Shown here: one piece after another, positions 26,657 through 39,586 of the stretch | Numbering within the stretch: the stretch's first letter is position 1 | Layout: each line of letters begins with the position of its first letter | Assembly: GCA_028279985.1 (NCBI GenBank) | Contig: JANQMR010000016.1 | Span: forward strand, 1 to 64,000 | From: Woeseiaceae bacterium | Lineage (GTDB): Bacteria; Pseudomonadota; Gammaproteobacteria; Steroidobacterales; Woeseiaceae | DNA: 64,000 bases | Direction of reading: 5' to 3' | The notes under the pieces: model-generated | The model's database searches: none | Seen by the model: the letters and a program-made list of their open reading frames with translations, nothing else | What the model was told of the DNA's origin: nothing | Position numbers and translations under genes: made by a program

Positions 26657-28535
26657 TAGACTCCAGCTCGGCCCAGCGTTCCACGCGTTTCTCCAGCAGC
26701 GATTCGGCGTCGCTCAACGCCCGCAAGCCCGCCTGCACCGACTCGGCGTCCCGGGTATAAAAATCGGGGGCCGCGATGCGGGCCTGCAGGCTCGCGACGG
26801 ATTGTTCGAGCGCTTCGATCTCGCCGGGCAGGCGGTCGAGCTCCCGCTGGTCCAGGTAACCGAGCTTGCGGGGCCGGCGCTGTTCGCGGCGCTCCCGGGC
26901 TTCGCGCTTGCGCCGTTCCTCTCGATCGGGGTCGTCGCCGACGGCGAGCTGTCTGCCCTGCCGGAGCCAGTCGCGGTATCCGCCGACGTACTCCCGGATG
27001 CCGCCGTCCTCCTCGAAAACTATCGTGCTGGTCACGACGTTGTCCAGAAACTCGCGGTCGTGGCTCACGACGATCAGCGTCCCGGTATAGTCGCACAGCC
27101 GCTCTTCGAGCACTTCGAGCGTCTCGATGTCGAGATCGTTGGTGGGTTCGTCGAGTATCAGGAGGTTTGCCGGCCGGGTGAAGAGCTTAGCCAGGATGAC
27201 ACGGTTACGCTCACCGCCCGACAGGGCGCGCACCGGGGTCATCGCGCGTTTCGGGCTGAACAGAAAGCCCTTCAGATACCCGACGACATGCCGGTCCTTG
27301 CCGTTAATCGGTATGTACGTCCGGCCTTCGCCGACGTTGTAGGCCACCGACTCGTCCAGCGCCAGCGTTTGCCGGAGCTGGTCGAAGTAACCGATCTCCA
27401 GATTGGTGCCGTGTTTGATCGTCCCCGACTGCGGTACCAGCTCACCCAGCAAAAGCCTGAGCAGCGTCGTCTTTCCCACGCCGTTGTTGCCGATCAGCCC
27501 GATGCGGTCGCCGCGCATGATCTTCAGTGAAAAATCGCCGATCAACGGCCGGTCGTCGTAGGCGTAACTCACGTTTTTCGCGCGTATGACCTTGCGCCCG
27601 GATTGTTCCGCTTCCTCGATGTGAATCCTGGCCCTGGCGTCCGGTGACAGGCGTTGCGCACGCTTTTCGCGCATTCTCTCGAGCGCTCGCGCACGCCCCT
27701 CGTTACGCGTGCGCCGGGCCTTGATACCCTGGCGTATCCAGATCTCTTCCTGTTCGAGTTTCTTGTCGAAGCGTGCATTGGCACTGGCTTCCGCATCCAG
27801 TGCCTCCTCCTTGCGACGAAGGTAATTGCCGTAGTCGCCCGGCCAACTCGTCAGCCGCCCGCGATCGACTTCGACGATGCGCGTGGCGAGCCGCTGCAAG
27901 AAGGCCCGGTCGTGGGTAATGAACAACACGGCGCCGGGGTAGGCGTGGATACGGTCCTCCAGCCATTCGATCGTCGCGATGTCGAGGTGGTTCGTCGGTT
28001 CGTCCAGTAACAGCAGGTCCGGCTTTTGCACCAGGGCCCGGGCGAGCGCGACCCGCCGCCGCCAGCCGCCGGAGAGCTCGTCGAGTTTCTTGTCGGCCGG
28101 CAGCTTGAGCTCGGTGATCGTCGTCTCGACCCGCTGATCGAGATGCCAGCCGTCGCGGGCGTCGATTTTCGAATGCAAGGCCTCGAGCTCACGCATCGCA
28201 TCGCGATCGAGTTCGAGTCCGGACTGTCGCCGGTATCGCTCCAGCAGGGTTTCGAGGTCCCGTAATCCGTTGCGAACCACTTCTTGCACGGTCGAGGCCA
28301 TCGCTTCGGGCAGGGCTTGCGCGAGCTCGCTGACGACGATGTCGGACTTGCGGACGATTTCGCCGCGATCGGGCTCGATGTCACCCTTGATCAGCTTCAG
28401 CGTCGTCGACTTGCCGGCGCCGTTTCGGCCGATCAGGCATACGCGCTCGCCTGCCTCGATACTGAAGTCGGCATCGGTCAGGATTTTTTGTTCGCCGAAC
28501 TCGAGCGAAACCTGGTCGAAGCGCAGCAGGGTCAT
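26631..28535 (-). CDS. uup: ABC-F ATPase, Uup type
   Basis: Cytoplasmic ABC-F protein with two ATP-binding domains and no membrane part. Uup affects precise transposon excision and ribosome function in Escherichia coli. The 634-residue product has Walker A GRNGAGKST (about residue 35) and GNNGVGKTT (about 347), signatures LSGGWRRRVALARAL and LSGGERNRVILAKLF, and Walker B LLLLDEPTNHLD and LLILDEPTNDLD. The C-terminal basic coiled coil from about residue 545 is the Uup-specific DNA-binding domain. ATG 28535 starts MTLLRFDQVSLEFG. Confidence 0.93.
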   Translation of the reverse strand: MTLLRFDQVSLEFGEQKILTDADFSIEAGERVCLIGRNGAGKSTTLKLIKGDIEPDRGEIVRKSDIVVSELAQALPEAMASTVQEVVRNGLRDLETLLERYRRQSGLELDRDAMRELEALHSKIDARDGWHLDQRVETTITELKLPADKKLDELSGGWRRRVALARALVQKPDLLLLDEPTNHLDIATIEWLEDRIHAYPGAVLFITHDRAFLQRLATRIVEVDRGRLTSWPGDYGNYLRRKEEALDAEASANARFDKKLEQEEIWIRQGIKARRTRNEGRARALERMREKRAQRLSPDARARIHIEEAEQSGRKVIRAKNVSYAYDDRPLIGDFSLKIMRGDRIGLIGNNGVGKTTLLRLLLGELVPQSGTIKHGTNLEIGYFDQLRQTLALDESVAYNVGEGRTYIPINGKDRHVVGYLKGFLFSPKRAMTPVRALSGGERNRVILAKLFTRPANLLILDEPTNDLDIETLEVLEERLCDYTGTLIVVSHDREFLDNVVTSTIVFEEDGGIREYVGGYRDWLRQGRQLAVGDDPDREERRKREARERREQRRPRKLGYLDQRELDRLPGEIEALEQSVASLQARIAAPDFYTRDAESVQAGLRALSDAESLLEKRVERWAELESIVESLKSS

Positions 28536-28739
28536 CGGCGATGTTTGATCCAAACGGAACACGCTGATCGCGTGGCGGTACCTTAGGATACACCGCTTCC
28601 ATTGCAAACGCGGGCGAAGCCGCGCCGTGGCCGCTTAACCCGGATCGGCGTCGACAGCCGTTGACGTATAGTGTGGTCGTGGCCGCATCGGTCACCGCCG
28701 CCGATACGATGTCTTGCCACCGACCCCGGGGAATCGACA

Positions 28740-31700
28740 ATGTCACTGAAAGTGTTTCGCCTGCTTCCTTCGTCATGGTGTTGCGCGATTTTGTCGGCTG
28801 TCTTATCTGCCGTTTCCTGGTCCGACTCCCGGGCCGACGAGGTTTTCGTGCCGCCCGCCCTGGAGCAATGGCGCGAATGGGTGTTACAGGATCACGCCTA
28901 TCGCCAGTGCCCGCTGCGCAACGGCAGCGACGCGGCCGGGCCTGGCGACTTCGTCTGCGCCTGGCCCGGACTGCTGGAGATCGAAGTGGAGGCGGGGCGC
29001 GGACGGTTTACCCAGGCCTGGACCGTCTATGCCGAGGAGACGTGGCTGCCGTTGCCCGGCGACGGCGCGTACTGGCCGGATTCGGTGACGGCCGACGGGC
29101 GGTCGATCCGGGTAGTCGCCCGTAACGGCGTCCCGAGCGTCCGGCTCGGCCCCGGCAATCATCGACTGTCCGGGCAGTTCGAGTGGGATCAGCGGCCCGG
29201 CGAGTTGCGTATCCCGCCGCAAAGCGGGCTGATCGCGCTGCGGGTCGACGGTCGGGCAATCGCCAACCCCGACCGGCGTGACAGCCGGCTGTTTCTCGGC
29301 GAGGCGCGGGACGCGGGCAGGACCGCAGACGCGGTGACGACCGAGGTCTATCGCCTGCTCATCGACGACGTGCCGACCCGGTTGACCACACGAATCAGGA
29401 TTCAGGTATCGGGCAGCGTGCGGGAAGAGACCTTTGCGCCGGTGCTACCCGACGGCCTGACGCCGCTGGCATTGGCCAGCGAGCTGCCGGCGCGGCTCGA
29501 GGCGGACGGCCGGCTTCGCGTACAGCTCAGACCCGGCGCCTGGGAGATCGAGCTCGCGGCGCGCGCCGATCGCGTGCTGGATACCTTGACGCTGCCGGAG
29601 AGCGAGCGGAACTTGCCCGGGGTCGAAATCTGGAGTTATCGGGACGAACCGGCGCTCAGGGTGACGGTCCCGGGCGGACTGGACCCGGTAGACCCGCGCA
29701 GCACCGGCGTGCCGGACGATTGGCGGGACTATCCGGCTTTTCGCATCGCGTCTGAGGATACCCTCGAGATCGTCGAGCGCAGCCGTGGCATGGCGGCCGG
29801 CGACAACCGGCTGAGCCTCGATCGCCGACTCTGGCTGGATTTCGACGGCGACGGGTTCGTCGCCACCGACACGGTCTCGGGCAAGATGCGCGGCGGCTGG
29901 CGTCTCGACATGTCGTCGCCATATCGGCTCTTGAGCGCCAGCGAAGGCGGCCGGACCTTGTTGGTGACGGGCGGGGTAAGCGCGGAGAGTACCGGCGTCG
30001 AATTGCGCGCGGCCGACGTCGACCTCGAGAGCCTCGCCAGCAAGTCCGGCCGCGGCGAAATGCCGGTGACCGGCTGGGGCACGCGTTTTACGAATGTGGC
30101 GACCACCCTGTTCCTGCCGCCCGGCCACAAGCTGCTTGCCGCGCCGGGCGTCGACGACGCGGGGGCGAGTTGGCTCGGCCGCTGGCAACTGCTCGACTTG
30201 TTCCTGCTCCTGATCGTCACCATCGCGAGCTGGCGGCTGTTCGGCCGTGCCGCGGGCCTGGTGGTGCTGCTCGCACTGGGCTTGAGTTTTCACGAACCCG
30301 ACGCGCCGATCTGGTCGTGGCTGAATCTCCTGGCCGCGATTGCCCTGATGCGGGTTGTACCTGCCGGGCGTCTGCGCCAGGCGGTCCGGGTGTATCTCGC
30401 GCTGAGCGCGCTGACCCTGGTACTGGTGCTGGTGCCGTTTCTTGCCACACAGCTTCGCATCGCGATCTATCCGCAGCTCGAACCGCAGACCGTGCCCGTC
30501 GTGCCGTTGGCCCGCACGGCGCCGGCGGCCGAGATGCGGGCGCCAGTGTCGATGCCGGCCAAAGTGGCGCGCGATCTTGCGGCGGGCGTCGCTTTGTCCG
30601 ACGTCGCCTTGTCCGATGAAACGGCACTTGAGGAAGTGATCGTCACCAGGCAGAAGGCCCGCCGGCCGCTGGCGAGATACGCGCCCGATGCGATCCTGCA
30701 GGCCGGGGCCGGCATCCCCGACTGGCAGTGGAACGCCTACTCCCTGCGCTGGGCGGGACCCGTCGACGCCGACCAGACGATGCGCTTGTTGATATTGCCG
30801 CGTTGGGCAGTGACCCTGTTGCGGTTCGCCGAAGTGGCCCTGTTGCTGTCGTTTGCCGCGATACTGGCCGCCGAAATCTTCCGCCGGCGCTGGCGGCTGC
30901 CGGGCGGCTTCGCGATCGGCGCGAGGCCCGCCGGAGTCCTGCTCGCGGGGCTGTTCCTCGGCGGCGCTTTGCTGCCGGCATCCGAGGTCCGCGCGGAGCT
31001 GCCGGACCCCGAGCTGTTGCAGGCGCTCGAAGCGCGCCTGACCGCGCCGCCCGACTGCGTGCCCCGCTGCGCTGAAATCGCCGATGCGCGTATCGACGTC
31101 TCCGCCGATAACATCTCCATGCGGCTCGGCATACACGCGCTAGAAGCGGTTGCGATCGCGTTGCCCGGCAACGAGCGCGGCTGGAGGCCGCAGGCCGTGG
31201 CGCTGGAGGGCGTCTCGAACGTAGAGGTGCTCCGCCGCGGTCCGGGCGTCCTGTGGCTGCACGTGCCGGCCGGCCGCCACGTCGTGAACCTCGGCGGCAG
31301 CACCGGCGACGCCGATAGTCTGGAAATCGCGTTTCCCTCACCCCCGCGGGTCGTTCGGGTATCCAGCGAGGGCTGGCTGGTGGACGGCCTGCGCGACCGG
31401 CGGCTCACCTCCGGTGCATTGGCGCTGACCCGGCAGCAGCAGGAGCGCGACACACCCGTTTCCGCGCGTTGGGAGAGCAGCCGGTTTCCGGCCTTCGCCA
31501 GCGTGCGCAGGGAGTTCAGCCTGGGCCTCGACTGGGAGCTCACGACCGTCGTCGAGCGCATGGCGCCGGAACAGGGCGTCCTGACGATCGAGCTGCCGCT
31601 GGTCGAGGGCGAGCTCGTGACCAGCGACAATGTTACGGTCGAGGTGGGCCGGGTGCAGGTGTCGATGCCGGCGGGCGCAAGACAGGTCGTCTGGCGCTCT

Positions 31701-32861
31701 ACCTTGCCTGCCGGAAGCGAGTTGACGCTCTCGGCCGAGGACGGCGCGCCTTGGCGGGAGATCTGGTCTTTCGGCATCGGCAACATGTGGCGGGTCGCGT
31801 TCGACGGCATACCCGAAAGCGATCCGGACTACACGGCGGCGAAGCGGCGCATGCCGGTGTTCTACCCGCGCGGCGGCGAGTCCCTGACGATGACCGCATC
31901 CCGGCCCCGGGCCGTGGCGGGCGCGACACTCGCCTTCGATTCGGCCGATCTCCGCGTCGAGCAGGGAATTCGATCCAGCACGACGACGCTCGAGCTCGAC
32001 TACCGCAGCACCCGCGGCGCACAGCACGTGCTGCGCCTTCCGGAGGATGCGGAGGTGACCGAAGTGCTCATCGACGGGTCGGCCGAACCGATTCGCGCCG
32101 AGCAGGGCGTGCTGACGGTGCCGGTCGTACCCGGCGAACACACCGTTTCCGTTCGCTGGCAAAGCGACCGGCCGGCGGGGACGGCGATACGCACACCGGC
32201 CGTCGATCTCGGCGCGCCGGCCAGCAACATCGAGCTCGGTGTGAGCTTGCCGGGCAACCGCTGGCTGCTGGCGACATCGGGCCCCGGGATCGGTCCTGCC
32301 GTGTTGTACTGGTCCGAGCTCGCACTGCTGATCGTATTCGCCGTGGTCTTGGGCCGCATCGACTGGACGCCGCTGGGTACCCGGCACTGGCTGTTGCTCG
32401 GCATCGGCTTCAGCACCTTCAACTGGCCGGTGCTCGGCGTGGTCGCCGGCTGGTTGTTACTCTGCGGCGCGCGCGAGCGATGGCGGACGGACCTCGACCG
32501 GGCGCGCTACAACCTGGTACAGATCGGTATCGCGACGGCCACCGTCGTGTCCCTGCTCGCGATTGTGATCAGCCTGCCGGCGGGCCTGCTCGGGCGACCG
32601 GACATGCACGTGCGCGGTTTCGGTTCCGGCGACCGGCAACTGAGCTGGCTGGCCGATGCCAGCGAGTCGCTGCTGCCGGTGGCCACCGCCTGGTCCTTGC
32701 CGATGTGGACCTACAAGGCCCTGATCCTGGCCTGGGCTTTGTGGTTCAGCTTGGCGTTGCTGCGCTGGCTGCCCTGGGTCTGGCAGGGATTCGCGCGCGA
32801 GGGTCTGTGGCGGCCGAAGTCCACCGACACGATGGCCGGCGCGGAAGGAAAGCAGTCCTGA
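28740..32861 (+). CDS. Large multi-domain membrane protein, function unknown
   Basis: A 1373-residue protein I do not recognise. Visible parts: a signal peptide (LLPSSWCCAILSAVLSAVSW, then SRADE); a beta-rich periplasmic region to about residue 475; four membrane segments (about 478-571); a linker with LEEVIVTRQKARR near residue 630, which resembles the short motif preceding TonB-receptor plugs; two membrane segments (about 688-752, the second resembling an internal signal peptide ending SEVRAE); a second beta-rich region of over 400 residues; and four or more membrane segments near the C-terminus (about 1189-1348). ATG 28740 gives the signal peptide. It converges on uvrA with a 45-bp spacer. 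TATAGT at 28669 may be its -10 box. Confidence 0.85.
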   Translation: MSLKVFRLLPSSWCCAILSAVLSAVSWSDSRADEVFVPPALEQWREWVLQDHAYRQCPLRNGSDAAGPGDFVCAWPGLLEIEVEAGRGRFTQAWTVYAEETWLPLPGDGAYWPDSVTADGRSIRVVARNGVPSVRLGPGNHRLSGQFEWDQRPGELRIPPQSGLIALRVDGRAIANPDRRDSRLFLGEARDAGRTADAVTTEVYRLLIDDVPTRLTTRIRIQVSGSVREETFAPVLPDGLTPLALASELPARLEADGRLRVQLRPGAWEIELAARADRVLDTLTLPESERNLPGVEIWSYRDEPALRVTVPGGLDPVDPRSTGVPDDWRDYPAFRIASEDTLEIVERSRGMAAGDNRLSLDRRLWLDFDGDGFVATDTVSGKMRGGWRLDMSSPYRLLSASEGGRTLLVTGGVSAESTGVELRAADVDLESLASKSGRGEMPVTGWGTRFTNVATTLFLPPGHKLLAAPGVDDAGASWLGRWQLLDLFLLLIVTIASWRLFGRAAGLVVLLALGLSFHEPDAPIWSWLNLLAAIALMRVVPAGRLRQAVRVYLALSALTLVLVLVPFLATQLRIAIYPQLEPQTVPVVPLARTAPAAEMRAPVSMPAKVARDLAAGVALSDVALSDETALEEVIVTRQKARRPLARYAPDAILQAGAGIPDWQWNAYSLRWAGPVDADQTMRLLILPRWAVTLLRFAEVALLLSFAAILAAEIFRRRWRLPGGFAIGARPAGVLLAGLFLGGALLPASEVRAELPDPELLQALEARLTAPPDCVPRCAEIADARIDVSADNISMRLGIHALEAVAIALPGNERGWRPQAVALEGVSNVEVLRRGPGVLWLHVPAGRHVVNLGGSTGDADSLEIAFPSPPRVVRVSSEGWLVDGLRDRRLTSGALALTRQQQERDTPVSARWESSRFPAFASVRREFSLGLDWELTTVVERMAPEQGVLTIELPLVEGELVTSDNVTVEVGRVQVSMPAGARQVVWRSTLPAGSELTLSAEDGAPWREIWSFGIGNMWRVAFDGIPESDPDYTAAKRRMPVFYPRGGESLTMTASRPRAVAGATLAFDSADLRVEQGIRSSTTTLELDYRSTRGAQHVLRLPEDAEVTEVLIDGSAEPIRAEQGVLTVPVVPGEHTVSVRWQSDRPAGTAIRTPAVDLGAPASNIELGVSLPGNRWLLATSGPGIGPAVLYWSELALLIVFAVVLGRIDWTPLGTRHWLLLGIGFSTFNWPVLGVVAGWLLLCGARERWRTDLDRARYNLVQIGIATATVVSLLAIVISLPAGLLGRPDMHVRGFGSGDRQLSWLADASESLLPVATAWSLPMWTYKALILAWALWFSLALLRWLPWVWQGFAREGLWRPKSTDTMAGAEGKQS

Positions 32862-32906
32862 CGTGACGCTTGCCTGCAACCCGGATCGCTTCCGGCCGGG
32901 GCCCGG

Positions 32907-35771
<2,865 letters not shown>

Positions 35772-35875
35772 GCCGGGACGGTGCCTGCGGTGTCTGGTCG
35801 TCGGGGGTGGCGGGGCAACCTGTTACTATACGCCGCCCCGTGAGCCCGGCGCAAAACAACGACACGCCCAGCGAC

Positions 35876-37066
35876 ATGAAAGCACCGACGACCCGCCAGA
35901 AAACGCCCGAGCTCGTTGCGATGCGGCCGGCTGAAAAACGTGCGGTCTCGTTGATCGCGTCGATCGCGACCCTGCGATTGTTCGGCTTGTTTGCGCTGCT
36001 GCCGGTGTTATCGCTGTATGCCGCGCGGCTCGATAATGCGACGCCTGTCTTGATCGGTCTCGCCGTCGGCGCCTACGGCCTGACCCAGGCGGCCCTGCAG
36101 ATACCTTTGGGCGCGCTGTCGGATCGCATCGGCCGGATGCCGGTCATCGTCGGCGGCCTGGCCGTGTTCGGCGCGGGCAGTCTGTTGGCGGCGTACAGCG
36201 AATCGATCTACGGTCTGGTCGCCGGCCGCCTGTTGCAGGGCGCCGGCGCAATCTCGGCCACGCTGGCGGCGTTGCTCGCGGATGCGACCCGCGAGTCCGT
36301 GCGGACGCGCGCGATGGCGGTGTACGGGATCGGCATCGGCGGCTCTTTCTTGCTGGCGATGATCGCCGGACCCTTGCTTGCGGCGAGCTTCGGCGTGCCG
36401 GCGCTGTTCGTGTTCGGCGCCTTGCTGGCGGTTGTCGCGATGCTGTTGCTGACGGCGATGCCGCGCAATATCGAGCGCCCGTCCGCGCCCCGCCTGATCG
36501 ACTTCCGATCGGCGATCCGGCCCGACCTGCTGCGGCTGGACCTGTATGTGTTCGCGTTACATGCGATCGTGACGGCAAGCTTCGTCGCGCTGCCGTTCCT
36601 GCTCGCCGATCGCCTCGAAATCGCGGCGTCCGAGCACTGGAAGTTCTATGTCGGATCGATCCTGGTCTCGCTAGCCGGTGCGGTGCCGTTGATTCTCGTC
36701 GACGATCGTCGCGGCAAGACGTCGACGATCGGGATCGCCCTGCTGTTGATCGTCGCCGGCGAGCTCGCCCTGGCTTTCGGCGGCGTCTCCGTGTGGTCGG
36801 TGTTTGCGGCGCTGGTACTTTTTTTTGCCGGCTTCAATTTTCTGGAGGCCGCTTTACCCGCGCGCCTGTCCATGCGGGCGGACGACGACGTCCGCGGCGC
36901 TTCCCTGGGTGTGTTCTCGAGCGCGCAGTTCCTCGGGGTGTTCGCGGGCGGCCTGATGGGCGGCCAGTTTCTCGCCGGCGACCGGCCCGAGCGCGTTTTT
37001 CTGATGTGCGCCGTCCTGGCTGGAATCTGGCTCGCCGTTCACGCATTCGACGAGTCGCGCGACTAA
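35876..37066 (+). CDS. MFS transporter
   Basis: Twelve-helix major facilitator of 396 residues, probably a proton-coupled exporter. The family motif A between helices 2 and 3 is GALSDRIGRMPVIVGG (about residue 80), and GRLLQGAGAISATLAAL follows in helix 4. An MFS gene beside uvrA and ssb is a conserved gammaproteobacterial arrangement (as in Pseudomonas). Substrate unknown. ATG 35876 is chosen; an in-frame start at 35807 would overlap the uvrA promoter region. Confidence 0.9.
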   Translation: MKAPTTRQKTPELVAMRPAEKRAVSLIASIATLRLFGLFALLPVLSLYAARLDNATPVLIGLAVGAYGLTQAALQIPLGALSDRIGRMPVIVGGLAVFGAGSLLAAYSESIYGLVAGRLLQGAGAISATLAALLADATRESVRTRAMAVYGIGIGGSFLLAMIAGPLLAASFGVPALFVFGALLAVVAMLLLTAMPRNIERPSAPRLIDFRSAIRPDLLRLDLYVFALHAIVTASFVALPFLLADRLEIAASEHWKFYVGSILVSLAGAVPLILVDDRRGKTSTIGIALLLIVAGELALAFGGVSVWSVFAALVLFFAGFNFLEAALPARLSMRADDDVRGASLGVFSSAQFLGVFAGGLMGGQFLAGDRPERVFLMCAVLAGIWLAVHAFDESRD

Positions 37067-37209
37067 TGGAAATCGAGTTGCTGCGCGGTCTCTACGCGTA
37101 GGCTTGAGAGCGCCCGACGCAGGCATACCTGGCGATCGAGCGGGATCTCGTGGAACCCGATCCGCTAGGTCTCGCATACCGGGACTACGTGCTCCGATTC
37201 GGCCAAGTC

Positions 37210-37240
37210 TTGTCGGTGACCCGTTCGATGCCGGTATACT
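37210..37240 (+). promoter_or_regulatory. Candidate promoter of the AbgT-type gene
   Basis: TTGTCG (37210-37215) and TATACT (37235-37240) are 19 nt apart, a long spacer. The -10 box lies 18 bp before GTG 37259. It suggests independent expression of the transporter. Confidence 0.35.
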
Positions 37241-37258
37241 TGCGCGCCGGGTTGGCAG

Positions 37259-38818
37259 GTGAGCGAAGAATCAATGCCCAGGCTTCAGAACGTCGGCCGC
37301 GCTTTCGGCAGCTTTGTCGAGCGCTACGGCCACCGCATTCCCGATCCCGTCATCATCTTCATCGCTTTTTATCCGCTGGCCTTCCTGGTCACCGTGTTCA
37401 TGGGCGGACACACGTTCGAATCGCCGGGAGCGGGCGGCGAACCGGTCGTCTACCGGATCCTGCCGATGTATCAGGCCGAGCACGTACGCTGGATTTTCGA
37501 CAACGCCTTGCTCGCCAACTGGCTCGGTTTCGGCGGCGGCGTTCTCGGCGTGATTCTGGTCGTGATGCTGGCGATCGGCGTCGCCGAGCAGTCGGGCCTG
37601 TTCGGCGCCCTGATAAAACGCGCCGGCACTCACATCCCGCAGCGCCTGTTGCCGCTGCTGGTCATCTTCGTCGGTATCTTGAGCTCCGTCGCCACCGATG
37701 CCGGATACCTGGTGCTGATTCCGCTGGCGGGACTGCTTTACGCGGGTCTCGGCAGAAATCCGCTGATCGGCATGGCGGCGGCCTTCGCCGGCGTGTCCGC
37801 GGGCTTTAGCGCCAACCTGATTCCGGGTCCGGTCGACGTCATCATCGGCATGAATGCACAGGTCTTCGCCGAGGCCCAGGGCATTCCGTTTACGACGGCC
37901 GGTGGCAAACCGCTCAACCCGGCGACGATGCACTGGATTTTCATCGTCGTTTCGACCTTCGTCTTGTCCGCTGTCGGCTTCTGGGTGACGCGTCGCGTCA
38001 TCGAGCCGAAGCTCGACAATCAGCCGTACGAGATTCCGGCCGATCTGGCCGCCGGCGAACTCGAGCTCGCCGATACCGAGCGGCGCGGCCTGCGCGCGTC
38101 GCTCCTCGGCGTGCTCGTGGCAGCGCTGATGATCGCAGGCCTCGCCGCCGGCCCGCTCGCATCCTTCGAAAACGCCGACGGTGCGACCGTCAGGCCGTTT
38201 CTCGACAACATCATCCTGCTGATCTCCCTGTTTTTCGTCGTTACCGGCATCTTCTTCGGCGTCGCCGCCGGCAAGTTCAAGTCGGTTTCCAACGTCGTCG
38301 CGGCGATGGTCAGCCAGATGAATACGATGGGCTACATCCTGGTGCTGACCTTCTTCTGTTACAACCTGCTCGGCCTGCTGAGCTACAGCGGGCTCGGCAG
38401 CTACATCACCTACCTCGGGGCGGAAGGACTGCTGGCGCTGGGGCTCGAGCGCTTCCCGGTGCTGTTGCTGATCGGCTTCGTGTTGACGACGGCGCTGATC
38501 AACCTCTTCATCGGCGGCCTGACGTCGAAGTGGATGCTGCTCGGGCCGATTTTCATCCCGATGCTTTATCTCGTGAACCCGGCCATGACGCCGGACTATG
38601 TGGCGGCCGCCTTCCGCGTCGCCGATTCATCCACCAACATCATCACGCCGATGATGGTTTACGCCGGTGTGATTCTTTCTTTCATGCGCAAATACCGGCC
38701 CGGGATGAGCTTCGGCGACCTGCTGTTGATCATGCTGCCGTATTCGATCGCCTTCCTGACGGTCTGGACGGCTTTGCTGGTCGGGTTTTTCGTCATCGGG
38801 ATTCCGCTCGGAATATGA
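37259..38818 (+). CDS. AbgT-family transporter
   Basis: Inner-membrane transporter of 519 residues, similar to AbgT (p-aminobenzoyl-glutamate uptake) and MtrF (sulfonamide/drug export). Recognised by the start RIPDPVIIFIAFYPLAFLVT, the ATDAGYLVLIPLAGLLYAGLGRNPL region, GFSANLIPGPVDVIIG and the C-terminal FIGGLTSKWMLLGPIFIPM. Start GTG 37259 or ATG 37274. It stands between the MFS gene and ssb, where relatives usually have no gene. Whether it imports a folate fragment or exports drugs cannot be told. Confidence 0.9.
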   Translation: MSEESMPRLQNVGRAFGSFVERYGHRIPDPVIIFIAFYPLAFLVTVFMGGHTFESPGAGGEPVVYRILPMYQAEHVRWIFDNALLANWLGFGGGVLGVILVVMLAIGVAEQSGLFGALIKRAGTHIPQRLLPLLVIFVGILSSVATDAGYLVLIPLAGLLYAGLGRNPLIGMAAAFAGVSAGFSANLIPGPVDVIIGMNAQVFAEAQGIPFTTAGGKPLNPATMHWIFIVVSTFVLSAVGFWVTRRVIEPKLDNQPYEIPADLAAGELELADTERRGLRASLLGVLVAALMIAGLAAGPLASFENADGATVRPFLDNIILLISLFFVVTGIFFGVAAGKFKSVSNVVAAMVSQMNTMGYILVLTFFCYNLLGLLSYSGLGSYITYLGAEGLLALGLERFPVLLLIGFVLTTALINLFIGGLTSKWMLLGPIFIPMLYLVNPAMTPDYVAAAFRVADSSTNIITPMMVYAGVILSFMRKYRPGMSFGDLLLIMLPYSIAFLTVWTALLVGFFVIGIPLGI

Positions 38819-39047
38819 CCGAACGGCGGCGGCAAGGCCGGACAAGACGGCCGTTATCCGGGAATTTGTCGAAAATCCGGTATTTTTCGGGTAAATACGG
38901 CTGGCAATTGCAAATCCAGCGTCTACAATAAGCGGCCCACTCACTCAGGGCATGCGGCGGACTGCGCATGCGACGGACTGGGCGCGGAGCCGCCACGTGC
39001 CGAGGCCGGCGGCAGTCCACGACAACAGCAACCAGGAGCCGGACGGA

Positions 39048-39479
39048 ATGGCCCGCGGAATCAACAAAGTCATCCTCGTCGGAAATCTCGGCGCCGATCC
39101 CGATACCCGTTACATGCCGAGCGGCAGCGCCGTGACCAATCTGTCGATTGCTACCAGTGAAAGCTGGAAGGACAAGCAGACCGGCGAGCAAAAAGAGCGC
39201 ACCGAATGGCACAAGGTGGCGATGTTCAACCGGCTTGCCGAAATTGGGGCCGAGTACCTGCGCAAGGGCTCGCAGGTGTATATCGAAGGCAAGCTCCGCA
39301 CGCGCAAGTGGCAGGATCGCGACGGCAACGATCGTTGGACGACCGAAATCATCGCCGACGAGATGCAGATGCTGGGCGGGCGCGGCGGCGGCTCCGCCCC
39401 GATGAGTTCGTCGCCGGCCGAGTCCGGCGCGCCGCCATCTCCTTCCAACGACGACTTCGACGACGACATACCGTTCTAG
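39048..39479 (+). CDS. ssb: Single-stranded DNA-binding protein
   Basis: Coats single-stranded DNA in replication, repair and recombination. The 143-residue product has an OB fold ([19 protein letters not shown] to about residue 112), a short Ser/Pro-rich linker and the acidic tip DDFDDDIPF that binds partner proteins. The linker is much shorter than in Escherichia coli SSB (178 residues). ATG 39048 follows CCAGGAGCCGGA. Confidence 0.97.
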   Translation: MARGINKVILVGNLGADPDTRYMPSGSAVTNLSIATSESWKDKQTGEQKERTEWHKVAMFNRLAEIGAEYLRKGSQVYIEGKLRTRKWQDRDGNDRWTTEIIADEMQMLGGRGGGSAPMSSSPAESGAPPSPSNDDFDDDIPF

Positions 39480-39504
39480 CCTGAGAGAACTAGCCCGAGA
39501 GAAT
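39477..39504 (+). repeat. 14-bp tandem duplication starting at the ssb stop
   Basis: TAGCCTGAGAGAAC (39477-39490) is followed directly by TAGCCCGAGAGAAT (39491-39504); the first TAG is the ssb stop codon. Confidence 0.7.
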
Positions 39505-39586
39505 TCGAGTTCTCGGCGCGCGGCAAGGATGCCCCGTTCGCGCGCCTTTACGCTGTTTACACCTTTCAACCCACAGGGACTGTACG

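Noticed and set aside
29445..31136. 563-codon minus-strand frame opposite the large membrane protein
   Set aside because: Low-complexity Gln/Arg/His-rich translation without a start context; the plus frame has a signal peptide and membrane helices.
35772..35875. LexA-controlled promoter between uvrA and the MFS gene
   Set aside because: A CTGT occurs, but no ACAG follows at the right distance, so there is no recognisable SOS box of the gammaproteobacterial type.
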